Assembly: GCA_013365365.1 (NCBI GenBank)
Contig: JABVXU010000058.1
Coordinates: 144,909 to 208,908, forward strand
Origin: Cruorifilaria tuberocauda
Lineage: Eukaryota > Nematoda > Chromadorea > Rhabditida > Onchocercidae
Direction: 5' to 3'
DNA: 64,000 nucleotides
In this document: positions 1 to 13,505 of the stretch, one piece after another
Numbering within the stretch: position 1 is the stretch's first letter
Layout: every line of letters begins with the position of its first letter
Program-made: the position numbers and the translations under genes
The notes under the pieces: model-generated
The model's database searches: none
What the model saw: the letters and a program-made list of their open reading frames with translations, nothing else
Told to the model about the DNA's origin: nothing

Positions 1-830
1 ATTAATAATAATTAATTCATATTAAAATATATAATTAAAATCAGATTAGATAAAGAGCACTTCAACTTAAACGCTATTTACGTCAAAATATTTTTTAGCA
101 AGTGAATCCACTCCAAATGTCTTAAAAATTCGCACTACATCAAATACACAAATAAGCCTATCACTCTAAACTAAATCCGCTCATAAAACAGTATCCAGTT
201 GTAATATGAAGGGTGTGGAAAAAAAACCCAAAGAAATTACAATATAAAATGATTCATATGATTAATAATCTTCATATATGATCCGAATATCACCAAACAA
301 ATCCTCTTTTCCCATCTACTCTTTCTCTCCCTGTACGACACAATGCTGCTTAATCATTGTATGTCTACGTGTGCCTAACTGTATACCTAATTGATATTCC
401 ATCCATTTACCTACTGTATGTCTACGTGATATACCACTTATATAATGCACGTCTAGATTATTACCATATTGACTTGTATGTTTAAAATGATTCACTGCAC
501 CGCTGAACTATATATGTAACAGTAAGAAATATATATACAGTGTTCTTAGGCTCACTACCGATTCTGAGCAATTATTAAACAGAAAGAGGAGTCTATCCTT
601 TTGTCCAAAACTCTATCAATTCCTTATCAATCAATGAGCAACTATAGAAGAAATTCGTTATACTTTATCAGCTATAACATTCTGTCTTACAAATTTTTCA
701 ACAAATTATTTTTTGTGAAAAAATAAATTAATTCTCCCAAAGAATTTGCACAATAAAAGGAATCAAAGATTTCAAAACACAGACTAAATAAAAACCTCAA
801 TTTGGTAGTGATAAAAATCAAACCTTTCAC
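1..830. other. No resolved gene; downstream flank of the zinc-finger gene
   Basis: No convincing exon was found here on either strand. The minus-strand zinc-finger gene ends its last recognisable exon at 831 with a donor-like GTGAAA, so this stretch is probably intron or 3' region, with further exons here or beyond the left edge. A 13-base word (gtatgtctacgtg) occurs twice, near 359 and 416, without obvious function. Confidence 0.4.
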
Positions 831-2709
831 TTTTTCATGACCCGTCCTGAGATGTTCCTCTAGTGAGCGCTTTAATGTGAATCTTGACGAACAACCCTCT
901 ATGAGACACATATATGGTTGTGCTTTACCAGCATGTCGTGTTGTAAAATGTTCCTCTAACCAAATGAACTGAATGGTAAGGAAGTTTTAATTTTTTAAGT
1001 GATAAAAAAAAGGGATGCAATGAAAATAAAAAAAATTGAAAACAAAACGACAGTTCTGACAGCAGATAATCACATTATTCATTTTTCATGCTTATTTCCA
1101 AACAGCATAAAAAGAAAGCGCACCTGTTTTTGAAAATCACCGCGACTCAAGCCCATTTTACAATTCCCCCATTGGCACATCAAATTTTTTAAACGACCAG
1201 TGCTTTGCGATTGTGAACCACCACCGCCACTACTGCTATCATTATTATCAGCCGGATATGCTGAAGGGCGTAGTAATTCCAAATGATCCTAAACATGTGT
1301 TATTTCTAAATAAGGCTTTTTGATTCCTTAACCAGTTTGCAAATTAACTTCACACAATCTCCATTCGAAAAAAGTTTGCCATCCAGATTTTATTTCTGAT
1401 AGAACTTTGCACAAAATGACGTACTGTTTAACCAAGTAACTTTTTTCGATAAACAAGCAAAAACGAATGAATTCCAAATTTCAAAAGTCTTACTTTGACA
1501 ACATGATCATAGAGATTGTTGTCGCAAGAAAACCGTTCTGTGCAGCCTCTCCAACGGCAATGTACTCTTAACTCAGGTTCACTGATATCTGAAGGCGAAC
1601 TCCCCGAAGAAGAAGGAACTACTGAGCATCTCGCAAGTGATTTTGTATCGCTGTCTAAAAGGGATTACGATTCCAATCATAAATATTCTAATTACTAATA
1701 AAATAAGTATAATGTAAGATGCCTTATCACTTCTGCTTCTCGAAAGTAATGAAACTACAAAAAAAACTGGATTAGTAAATACTGCACAAGTACCACAGAA
1801 TTTGCAATCCCTGAAATTCGATTTTAGTAAAACGACCATAGATGTTATTACCATCATCATTATAGTTAGTATAGCTTCTTTATTAACAACATATTTTTAA
1901 TATAGATTTTTGTATTTTATGCTTGTATACATTTGAAATATAAATTATTACAACACCTAATCTAGCAGTGGATGAAACTTCCGAATCCTGATCAATAGGA
2001 ACATCAACTGCCAGTTGCAACGACGATGATAGCGATGTTAGTGAAGCTGTTTTCTCCAGAAGACATGAATCAAGACAAAAATTTTCATCTGCTTTCGGAT
2101 CAGTACTAATCAAACTGACCGTACTAAATGTACTAATACCGCTTGACGTCCGGCTGATTGATGAAGACAAGGATGAACATGACGGCTGACAAACTGACAG
2201 TGGACACTGTGACATAACTGAAACAGAGAGAAACATGTTGGAGGTCATCAAAATGTACAAAATTAGAATGCACAGAAAGCAATCACATTATTATCATGAT
2301 CTTTCCGGATTATTCCAAATCAATTACTTCAAATTCCACTAATTATAACTAAATTGTGAGCATATTTCATTGCCTCTTGTAATACTTTCGCATTCAAAAC
2401 TACGCAAAAGAGTTCCTTATTAACTTGCATCGAATTTTTTTATAATTTAATAATGATTAGATCAAAGTAAATATGGTATGTCATCAGCGCTTCAAATTAA
2501 AAGCGTGCACCAGTCAAAGCTGTAGTTGCTTGATGTCGTCGTTTAAAGTTTGAATCTTTGCAACATTTCGACACTTCTGCTCCAGTAACTGACGAATCCA
2601 GTGAACAATCTGGTGAAGATGGAAACGATGAATCGAAACCAGAATCGATACTAGCTGGTGACATCCGTTCAATGTTCAAAGCGTTCTTCGATGTACCATT
2701 AAGAGATGT
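831..2709 (-). CDS. AEBP2/Jing-like C2H2 zinc-finger protein, partial
   Basis: Five minus-strand exons join in frame: 2709-2511, 2217-1957, 1654-1494, 1288-1124 and 968-831 (308 codons; both ends missing). The N-terminal part is Ser/Thr-rich. Three C2H2 fingers follow. Finger 1 starts CRWRGC and has C-x4-C-x12-H-x4-H spacing. Finger 2 starts CQWGNC, is expanded, and contains WLEEH. Finger 3 starts CLIEGC with C-x4-C-x12-H-x4-H. A Gly/Ser-rich linker separates fingers 1 and 2. The CxW..C starts and the expanded second finger with a Trp-Leu before its first His resemble vertebrate AEBP2 and fly Jing, which are PRC2-linked DNA-binding proteins. GLI/GLIS/Zic families share the CxW style but have short linkers, so they are the main alternative. 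A nuclear transcription or chromatin role is inferred. The start codon is probably in an unresolved exon upstream (to the right). Confidence 0.7.
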
Positions 2710-5700
2710 CTGTAGATAACTGCAGCTGATGGAAAATCAGCATTCACGAATAGCCTGCTTGAAATTACAGTTAATTCATTCTATTATGAAGCTATAACAT
2801 GAACTTCGCAGGTAGTAAATGAACTGTAAGTCTTATACTATCTATAAAAGAACTCAAAACGGGAACCATATGATTAGTAACATAACACAGGTTTTTTTTT
2901 CTAAGCTTAAAATTAAACCGTAGGATTTGTCGACTGGTTCTCTATAAAAACACCTATCATGGTGACAAAAGATGGAAGGTGGTAGAGATTTGCAATCTCC
3001 TTGATGAAGAGATGGAAAATGTTCAAGTAATATTACGAGTACTTAAAACCATTTTTTGCTTTGTTAATGATGATCACTTTAAAAATAATTATCCTACATA
3101 CTTTTATTGTTCTAAGTTTTATGTAAACGAAAAAAAAATAACGGCTAATATGCAAAACTTTTGCAATTTAATGAAGTTATACTTTTGAGAGAGAGAAAAA
3201 TTCGAGAAATCATGATAAAAAGGATGCAAAACTGCCGTAGTTTTTACATTGAGAAAGCGTAAAAAAAACATCAGAATTACTTATTAAAACTATAGGAAAA
3301 TTTACAATGAATTCACAATATAAATTTTATTTTGCGGAATAGATAAATTTATTCCTTACTGGTAAAATGTTTAATTGTTAACTTATTGCGTTAACTGTTG
3401 CCATTATTTTAATTAATGCTTCAATTTCTAATTTATGGTTCTAAAAGTGCTTTGACCTTTGCATGAACTCAATGTATTCCGCTTAAATATCACTGATTTT
3501 AAGGAAACTGTCTTGCTACAACCTTCAAAACCGAAATATCGATTTTTAAAAGAATTCTCTAAATCATACGAAAAGTGGAATTTGTCAAATACCCCGTAAA
3601 CACATTTAATACGCAAACTGGAAGCTCCCCAGAAAGGATGGATATTTAAGATGGATATAAAGTTACTAGCTTTCTCTTCTCACCTTACGATATATAGTTG
3701 CATTTAAATTACTTTCCTTCTTAGATCTAAAACGTCAATCTTCGTTTTTACAAAGGAGCAAATAGTCGAAAATTTGAAATGGGCAAAACCCCTTACGTAA
3801 CTCTGTTGTTTGCTATAACAACAAATTTGACTGCTTTTTTTAGTTTACGAAATAGTTTGCTTAAAATTTCAGTAACGTATATTCATGGAAGGAACAAATA
3901 AGCATCTTATCCATTAGGAATTCAAATGTATTGATCAAACAATTCAGCAGTTCAGGATATTCCACCAAGTTACTGATTAGGAAATCGATCATTAGGGACT
4001 ATATTTTGGAAAAGTATTGAAAAAAATTAAAGTCAAAGAAATGAAAATATGAAGACAAAAATGATGCAGCTGATCTAATCTACAGATGCATATATTGCCT
4101 TTATCAAACAAAACTTTCCGGAATTTTTAAGAAAATTTTTCATCTACATAAAACGTAAAAAGCAAGAATAATTAGAAACTATATATTTTTGGAGAGTTAA
4201 AAGTTTAGAAATCAAGTTTTATTTACCAAGCAAATTATTCTTGATGTTTTTTAAGATTTTACTTGTCCTTTCACACTACTATCAATTCGAATGTATTCAG
4301 GAATTCAGATAAAGTGGACATAGTTGAAAAACAAATTGAAAAATCAATCGAATAAAAATGAGGTTGTTGTAAGAGGATCCTCAAAGAGAACAAGAAAACT
4401 CTCCTTCTTCCTTCAGAAATCGAATTACATTAGCTTCTTAAAGAAACACTTACAGTATCAGCAGCGACTGTTTCAGCAATTTTTGAATAGACATTCGTTG
4501 ATTCTATATCAATCGGTTTATTACCACTGCAACATGTTACGCCTTGTTCAAGCATTCTGCTACTATAAATTTGCTTTATATTTAAAAGATTAAGGATAAG
4601 TTCGAGCAAACGAAAAGCCGCCACTACATATAAAACAGACATAGTGATTTATCACTATAAAAATAATTTGTTCAGTGATATTAAACATAAAAAGAGTATC
4701 GTAATATTAAACAAGTTTGAAAATGATTAATCTGATAACAAACAGAAGTAGTACCTATTCACAGTATATATACTCTCATTCTAATTCAAAACAGAAATAA
4801 TGAAATGGTAAATATGAGAAAATATGAAATGATAAGAGCCATAAGCAATACATCCATTTATATGATGCTACTCTGCGTACAACACAGTTGTCATGGAAGG
4901 GAAGGTTGGATAAGAGTCAGATAGTAATGATTTCCGCTATAATTACTGATGTCCAAGGATATCAACTGTTCAATGAGAAGAAAGTCACGCATCCCTTCAA
5001 TTTCACTAAAACATCTAACACACTCTTTATCAACACCACAAACGATGATAAAAATGATAGGAAAGATTAAACTGATATCAGTAATAATTGTTCTACTGTT
5101 AGTGAAATTAGTACCTACCATAATCAAATGGGAGTAAATCTAAGCTTATATCATAGCAAGAGAGATCTTTCGAGAATTCCATCTCTCTTTCTCTCTCTAT
5201 TTCACAAAATGATCGAAAGACCAAGCTATTCCATAAATCAATTTAAAATTTAAATTAAAAAATTTTTGCCAATAATCAACATTGACAGCAAGATGATAAG
5301 CACAGAAACCTTCCCATCAAAACCAAAAAATATCGTTTCCATCTTATTTCTAGCATTTATTAAGAGAGGACGTGCGGGAAGAAGTAATCTAAGAAACATT
5401 CCTTTCTCATGCCAAATGAGGAACGAAGGCCAACGTACAGGGATGTGGGGTGAGGAGAACAGACGTTAAGGTCATAGGTACTGCAGCAGACGAGACGCTG
5501 CTGCTATCTGCTACATCACGGATAGACGACGACAGATGCAATCGAGCAGTGAAGTGAGTAAAGCGCTTCCCATCCACGCTTCCTCCGCTCCTTATCTAGA
5601 ACCATTATTATGTACACACTACACACACATGCATAAACAAGAGAAACATATAAATTAGCTAGAAAAATATCATCCATGACTAGAAATACTTTGGGATTAA

Positions 5701-7360
5701 TTATTTCTATTACTTGAATGATGTACTTCTCTGCAAATAGAAAGAGTAAGGAAGAATATCTGATAGAAAGTAATTGTGTAAACAACAATTACAATAAGTG
5801 ATAACATCAAGTAATAAAAATACTGCATGATTGACATTTCACATGAATTGTAAAGCTTTCAGAAAAGATCGATCAATCATGCAGGAATGATCAATGATCC
5901 ATTCATTTTAATTTGATCCTCACTGATTACTTCACATTCATTACATTACACATATCAGTGTCTAATTCCACTACTCTTCTCCCTATCATCCTTTATCATT
6001 GAGTTTTACAGAAAGATTTTATACAGGTTTGCTTTTCATATCATTTCTTTCATTACTTTCAACATTTTGAAAATCTAATAAATAAATAATGAATTCAACA
6101 AATGAATGCTACGATCTGTCATACGACTTTCCCGAGATAAATAAAAAAACAACAATAAGTGACATATTTTTTTATCATACGGATGATGATAATATTGTGG
6201 AAGAATAAAGAGCCTTTGATTTTCACACTTTCAATTAAACTTATTCGATATTGAATGTATGGGAAAAAAAATCTGTATGAAAAGAACAACCTGAAGATTT
6301 TACTAATCAAAAGAAAATTTACTGATAGCCGAAGTGATAGAATTCAACTACTTATGATAACAAGGTGATGTGAATTTCATAAAATGAACAAAACGATTTC
6401 AATTTTTACTTTGTTTATAAGCCGTAAAAAGTGTATAATTAGAAGAAATAATTTCAAAAAAAATTGCATTTCCTTAATTACTAATAAAAGTCTTGCAATT
6501 GGAAAATGAATTCATTAAGCCAATTAATTATCTCGCACAAACGCAAAAGAGTTGCCGAAGAAAATGAAAAAAAAGAAGGAGTTACCAAAAAAAGTACACG
6601 CTCCTTTTTTGCAAGCGTAAAGAAATCATATTTACCGTCCACAGGGGAGAGAAAACTGTTAGAGATTTCGGATGTCATTGAACGAAAAGTGCAAAGATGC
6701 GTTACGTCACATCCTTTTACTGCCCTCTCCCTCTCCCTCTCTCTCTCTCCCTTCCAAATTGCGTGAGACGAATCACTGACCATCGTCGTTATATATTCTA
6801 CCTTGATAACAAAACCCAGTCTGTTGAAAAATTCAAAAAAATAATTTCTCTTGTTAGCTAACTTTGTCAAAAGTTAAATTGAAATGCCAGAAGAGATGAT
6901 AATATTAAGATGTTAATTTTTTGCAGATTGAATAGATAAGCTATCAAATAATTTTTTTTTCAATTTAAATAAGCTATTATTATTTCATTCACTTAACTTC
7001 GCTGATGAAAATTAGATCAATCAACAAGGTGGACAAGGAAATGAATGGATTAAGTAAATTAATCTAATGAGAAATAAAAGTCTAAGGTAAGCCTTAGCAC
7101 ATATGTAGACAACCTTTATATCTTCTGTTCCCATTACCTTAAGAATGCCTTCTTTGGGTCTTAGGAATAAAATCATTAAAAAGGAAAGGTCACAGAGAGA
7201 GGGAGAAAAAGAAAGAGAGAAAAAGGGAGAGATGAATGAATAAGAAAAAAGAATTCTTATCGACGCAAATGGCCAAACCCACAACTGAACGTGCGACTCA
7301 ATCATCTTGTAATTCATTATAACTGCACGTACAAACTCAACATCTTGTATGAAAAATCTG

Positions 7361-7548
7361 AACGTCACATACACATTTGCGTCATTTACGTGACGAATTG
7401 CGATGACGTGAAGTCACAAAAAAATTTCGACAATTAATTTGGAATATGGACGCTGTCTGCTGTGACATCCATTTAACGTGTTATAAATTACCGAATTCGC
7501 AGACGGACTAATCGAGGACAAACACGCGGAAAAGAAAAAAAGACGTCA
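7361..7548. promoter_or_regulatory. Cluster of CRE/ATF-like TGACGT words
   Basis: ACGTCA or TGACGT hexamers, or one-base variants of them, occur near 7362, 7378, 7387, 7404 and 7543. These words are the core recognised by CREB/ATF bZIP factors. The clustering is seen directly; any enhancer role is inference. Confidence 0.2.
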
Positions 7549-8533
7549 AAACATAACATTGATGAGGAAGTAGTAGACGATGTTAGGGAAGATAGCCATG
7601 CACACAGGAGAAGATTCTGGAAGAGCGTCCTCAAAGTGTACTTTTAATGATAGGGTGGGAGGAATAATGCTATAATTAAGAGCTTAAATGATCAGTTATT
7701 CCCACTACGTATGATCACGCATTTGGAGGCCGTCCCGAGTAATATGAAAGACTCAAGTGTCTCTCAAAATATTAGTTAACATCTGATGGAAATTAGGAAA
7801 TTATCACATGACTGGGAAACTTATCAAAATATTGTCAACATTTAATCTATTTCTGTAAGAGTTCTTAGAAAAATTTTCAATGGATGTGACAGCAATCAAC
7901 CTGAGCTTATTCCTTTCTTCCTTCAACTTATTTCTTTTACCACGAATAGAATAACTAAACAATGAATTATTGACAAAACGATACACATTGATGAAAAAAG
8001 AAAGAGAAGAAAGAAATCAGTGTAAAACTCTCTCATTCATTTATCATTCAGCTATATCCAAGATATCACGGGGGAGAATTTAATTACAGACTACGCGTTT
8101 CTCTCTTAATTATACTGTTCATATCATCTGATTAAATATTTTTAAGGAAAAAAGTTAATTCAAAGATATATTTTCCTAATACCATAAGTTACTTTTCAAT
8201 TCTCAATCAGACAACTAATTATTCTCATACTTCATCTAACAGAAAAAGAAAAAATAAGTAACAAAAAATAACACTTCAGCATTATCATTATCAATCTCCT
8301 ATCTTTTTTCATTGTCTACCCAAAAATCACGACCATTTAAAATAAAAATCATTAAATTTCAGTCACTTATTGATGTTTAATTGGAATCGATTAAGATTCC
8401 ATCAAAGCTTATCAATAGAATGCAGAAAGAATTTAAATCAACTTATATAGGATCGATTTTTCTCTTGTAATTATAACAAAGAATATTCATATTTTATTAA
8501 TAAAAAATCAATTCTTTTTTGTGAATTCAAATA

Positions 8534-8587
8534 GAAATAGAATTTAATTCCGAAGAAATAGAAACAGAATTTAATTCCGAAGAAATA
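8534..8587. repeat. 27-bp tandem repeat, two copies plus a partial third
   Basis: Two adjacent 27-bp units (8534-8560 and 8561-8587) differ at one base and are followed by a partial third copy. The units are A-rich with a central ttaattccg. They lie in non-coding DNA. Confidence 0.8.
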
Positions 8588-11500
8588 GAAATAGAAATTG
8601 AGAGATTCGCAAATTTCATACAAATTTAAATAGAAATAAAATTAAATTTAAAACACAAACTTTTCCTCAATAAAACTGGAATAAATTTTTTTGAATGAAT
8701 TGGAAAGCTGTCGAGAAATGAAAGAGACAATTAAGAATATAGAGATTTAAAAAAGGAAAAAAATTCAGCTAATACAGAAGAAAATGTAAAGGGGAAAGCA
8801 TTACAGAGAAGAGAAGAGAAGAGAAGAGAGAAAGAGAATGCATCTATAAATGACATGCCTATAAATATTCTAAGGCCTATAACGGTTAATCGAGAATTAT
8901 AAGATAGATCGATTTGAATGAAAGCTTAGCAAGAGATATGAATTCGATAATTCTGATTATTTCGATGCAATTGAAAGCTTTTCAGTCTTACTGCTTGCTT
9001 TGCTAACTTGAAATGTTGGCAACGAAGTAACAATTTATAGCTTAAAGGAATGATTAAACAATACTCAGTCAAACAAACACTGCCTCTTCCTTGCTCGGAA
9101 AAATTTTCCAAAATTTTTTAAAAACAATTTTTTATCGTTACAAAAGTTACAGTTCTCTTAATTACCTATCTAATCTCTTTGCGATAACTTTTTTTTGATT
9201 AATACAATGTAATATTTGTTAATTTGATAACAAATGATTAAACATACTTATTGTCAATATATTAATAAATCTTTACAATTAGAATTTACAATAAATAAAA
9301 CTATCTGTTGCATTAAACAATGTGATTATACTATCTTAACAGATGCGTAAATCAATTTATTTGCACTAAAATATTCCATTCCTGTGCCAGGTTAAACCAG
9401 CTTAGGCCAGATGTTTTCCTACCAGAGTTTTTCTTTAGCTATTTATTTCGTTAACGAAAATGAATTTGAAAAGAAAAAGTGAAAGAAGAAAATTGAAGGA
9501 AAAAGAGCAGCGCATACATAAATACATGGACGAATGCATAAAAATATTATAAAAAAGAAAAAAATCACAATCAGTTTTAATGTTTCATGAGATGAAAAAC
9601 ATGTAAATTTGATGAAATGATGAATATTGCTGGGAAAGATTTTCAATTCAATTCAGGTTACTTATTGAGAAAGCAAAAAAAGAGGAATATGACAAAGATG
9701 ATATTGGTATGATTTGGAAAATAATGGTAAAAATGATCAGTGTTGGAAAATACTAAATAGTGATATCAATAATGATGGAAAATAACAGGATGATACAACT
9801 CACTATTTTCCAATTAGGCATTAACCAAATCATTGTTCTATATTAGTGATGTATTTTGATTGAAGCTTATGCCAGTAAAAATATGGGATAACTACATTTA
9901 GGTAAATACATGGATTTATTTTTTTGGCACTAATGAATTAATTTTAATTTGAAAAATATAATAGTTTACGCTAAGGATGTGAAAAATGTATGAAATTTTA
10001 TGGTCATTTATTAAATTTAATCTATCATTTTTTGAACAATTCTAACTTCCAAAAATGAGAAAGAACTGTTTCTTTTCTCAAAGTTTCTTTCGTCACTTCA
10101 ACCTTTCCGTTCTTTCTACATTCGTATAATTTTCTGCCGATTCTTTAAATATTAATAATATATTAAGAAATTTAATATTCAAGCAAAATTACAGTAAATA
10201 ATCTCTTTGATAAAAAAAAACAATAATTTAAATGAAAATATTACTGCTTGCATGGTTATTAAATTCCATTATTCTTAAAGAAAAAATACGCACATTTCAA
10301 AATGATTTTAAAAAATAAACAATTTTTAAGTTGGACAATTAATTGTATCAATACATTAAACTTTTACTGTGCATGAATTTTACTTTCACAAATAGAACTT
10401 TTTCCTGTTAAATATCACTCGTTCAAACAATTTAAGAGTTACCATGAAAGTAAAGTTTTCCATGGTAATTCTTACTCTTTATTTTTTCCCAGGTTTCATT
10501 TTGATATTAAGTCTATTAGGATTTACTTCATAGTACAATTCTTGAAAATTTATACACACGTGGATGAGTAGGAAAAGCGGTCAGTGACTTCCGTATTCCT
10601 AAAGAACTAATGAATCGGAAAGGAAAGGGAAAATGAGTGACGTTCCGGCGACGATAAAGCTCCGTCCGATCCGGCCGTTCCTCTCTACCCCAACACGATT
10701 GTGACAACACTGTGATGAGAGCACACTAGAAAGCAGCGCGATCTTCGGTCAATAACAGTCTTTAAACACATTGACCATTTGATACTTCTCTTTACCCTCT
10801 CTCTCTCTCTCTGAAATGCTGCAAAAAGATTCCCATTGCTTTCAAGACTTTCTACCATGAGTTATGAAATTTAATTCACGACAGCGAAATTGGAGAGAAT
10901 TCGAAATATTCCATTCAACGATAATTAACACTTGATAAGCTAAAAAAATATCTATATTTCACAGTTTGGAGAAATTTCAAAACGCTTATTACCTAACTTA
11001 AACGTTGTTTTATTTTTTAATTCATAAGTAATTATGTTAGCTTATAGCTTATAATCATTAACAAAAATCAATGAAAAACTAAGAAATTTAATGATGTCTA
11101 ATAAGAAATATAAACTGTTCAAAAAACCAACTCCCACGAAAAAGTAAGTAATAAAGTTTTCAATGATTCCAAAAATTAATTTTACTACTCACCGTTTTTT
11201 TTACTACCTCTGATTATGACGTAACGTTCTCGAGGTCGAGCTGTGTTACGATTTGCGTGGCATATAAGCATGCGCGTATCAATTGCAAGCATGCATGCAT
11301 GAATTCGAAATAATTACAACGTGTGTGGTTATTATTGACGAGATAGCCACTCTATCGACATAATTATGCCACATGTATTTATTAATTTATTATTTTTATT
11401 CAGGGAATATATTTAGCTGATGATTATTAATATTTGATTCCCAGCACTTTCCTTTAAGCTATTGGAAAAATTAAACTGAAATTTCCTCGCCTTTCCTTTA

Positions 11501-13324
11501 AGCTTTTGGAAAGATTAGAATAAAGTAATGATTTAGAGGAACTAGCACGGCAAACAAATTATGCAAATTCAGTTATAATACGTAAATTGTTAATTCTAAA
11601 AGTAAGAGGAATTTGTCATTACTGATTATTACATTTCATAATTTACGTTGAATTAATGAAAAGAAATTATAGAGCTGATCGAATGAGGACTGAAATGATT
11701 TAAGTATATAAAACCTGTCAGCTTCTCAAGTTCAATCTATGCATTGCGGGACACCTCGGATAGTGAAGGAAATCTATCAGTTCTTATTCCAGGAAATTTC
11801 ATATATAAACTTCATGCCAGGAAAGTAAGATATTTCTAGTTCGCGTTTTGGTTATAATTCACGACCGATTAAGCTGTTAATAGTTAACTAAACTCTTCAA
11901 TTATCAATATTATTAATTCTTCGGAGTAGTTTAACCGGATTTCAGCATACAAACAGAAGGTTATGTCACTGAAGAATTTGAAAATTTATGACTGTTACAT
12001 GCTAAATTCCCAAAGAGCGCCGAAAAAGAATTAATTTGAAAAATATTTTATCCATGGCTTAATGGATTCATAATCTTAGCATGATCGAAATAAGGGAAAG
12101 GAGAGAAAGAGTGAATTATTTGAGGAGTAACAATCAGAAGATTGTAAAACATCGTCTATTGAAACTAATTACTGCGTAAACTGTTTTTACCGGAAAGTGA
12201 TGGTTGCCTAATTGTTTGAAGATGACCGCACTAAAATGACCATTGTCCATCTATCTCATTATGAAAAAGAACATCGGACATACTATTTCTTCTAATTATA
12301 ATAAACCGAAAGACTTAATGGAAAATGAATGAATCGATCAACAAATACATATATTGTAGGATCAATAGACAAGTCCTCTTTGCAGGCTATTAAGAGATGA
12401 AGCATTTCATTAATAGAGCTGTACGATTAATAGGAAAGGATTTCTATTTCCTGGAGATCTATAAATAGTTTTCATCAGCATTATATACAAAAACATACAT
12501 CTACAAATTGTTTACAAGTCCCTTTAATCTTATCACAAGAGATTAGGTATACCTGAGAAACTCTATACATACAATCAGGTGAAAAGAAAATGTCATTATG
12601 GAATTGAAAATAAAGTTTGCAGGACTAGGCTCATAGTAAGATCGTAACGATTTTTTCAAGCAACTCATTTGGAAAATGAATCTAAGGATAACAACATACG
12701 CTTGAGTATTTCAAGAATTCTCGAACAAACAAATCAATTTAGAGTTTAAAAGTTTTTGAACAAGAATTTTTAAACAAGAAGAAACATTTTAAAGGATTAT
12801 AAGAAACGAAGATGGAGAAGAAAAGTATGAAAGATATCTCTGTTAGATTGTTTTAAAATTATTCCAACAAATTGATTTGATTAATTAAATAAATTTATCG
12901 TCACATCTAAAAAATATTTAAGATACGTATTTAAGCATAAGAAATGTGAATGATTATTACAATAACTATTATCATCGAATGGTTTAAAACGACATTTAAC
13001 AGTGACAGCCTTCTATGACTTATATTGTTAATTAAGCCAGGAAACAAGCTGATTAGAAATGGGAAAAAAAGGGAAGGAAGAAAGGAAGGGAAAATATTCA
13101 TGCAATTTGCTAAGTTAAATTCGAGAGTTTTCTTTACAGATTTTACCGAATAAGCTTGGAAGATCTGAAATTTTTTTTATATCTTCAATTTTGGCTAATT
13201 TAAATAGACGTTTATGTAAAATATGCCTGGAAATTCAAAAGCAGATTGAAGAGAACTAATACATGTGAGGAAGAAAGGGAGAGAGAGGGAGAATCATAAA
13301 TGAGGATTGCAATTGGATTACGAC

Positions 13325-13505
13325 CCCGAACCTCATCACCCATCACCATCACTATCACCGCCACTATTGCTGCTACTACTACTGCTGCTGCTGCTGCGAT
13401 TGCTGCATCGGCGACAGTGATGACAGCAGCGGTGATTGTGGTGTTGGTGGTGATGGTGGTGGCGGTGATGGTGGTGATGGCGGTAATGGTAGCAGTAACA
13501 ATAGC
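13325..13505. repeat. Imperfect trinucleotide repeat with mirrored composition
   Basis: A CAT/CAC/CTG-type triplet tract switches at about 13430 into a GGT/GAT/GGC-type tract, so the two halves are roughly complementary. This creates long open frames on both strands with low-complexity products (runs of Ala, Thr, Ile on one side and Val, Met on the other). I regard these frames as repeat artefacts rather than genes. Confidence 0.75.

Noticed and set aside
6481..6870. 129-codon minus-strand open frame, with an 86-codon plus-strand frame opposite
   Set aside because: Contains an Arg-Glu run from a CT-rich microsatellite and has no domain or splice-consistent continuation.
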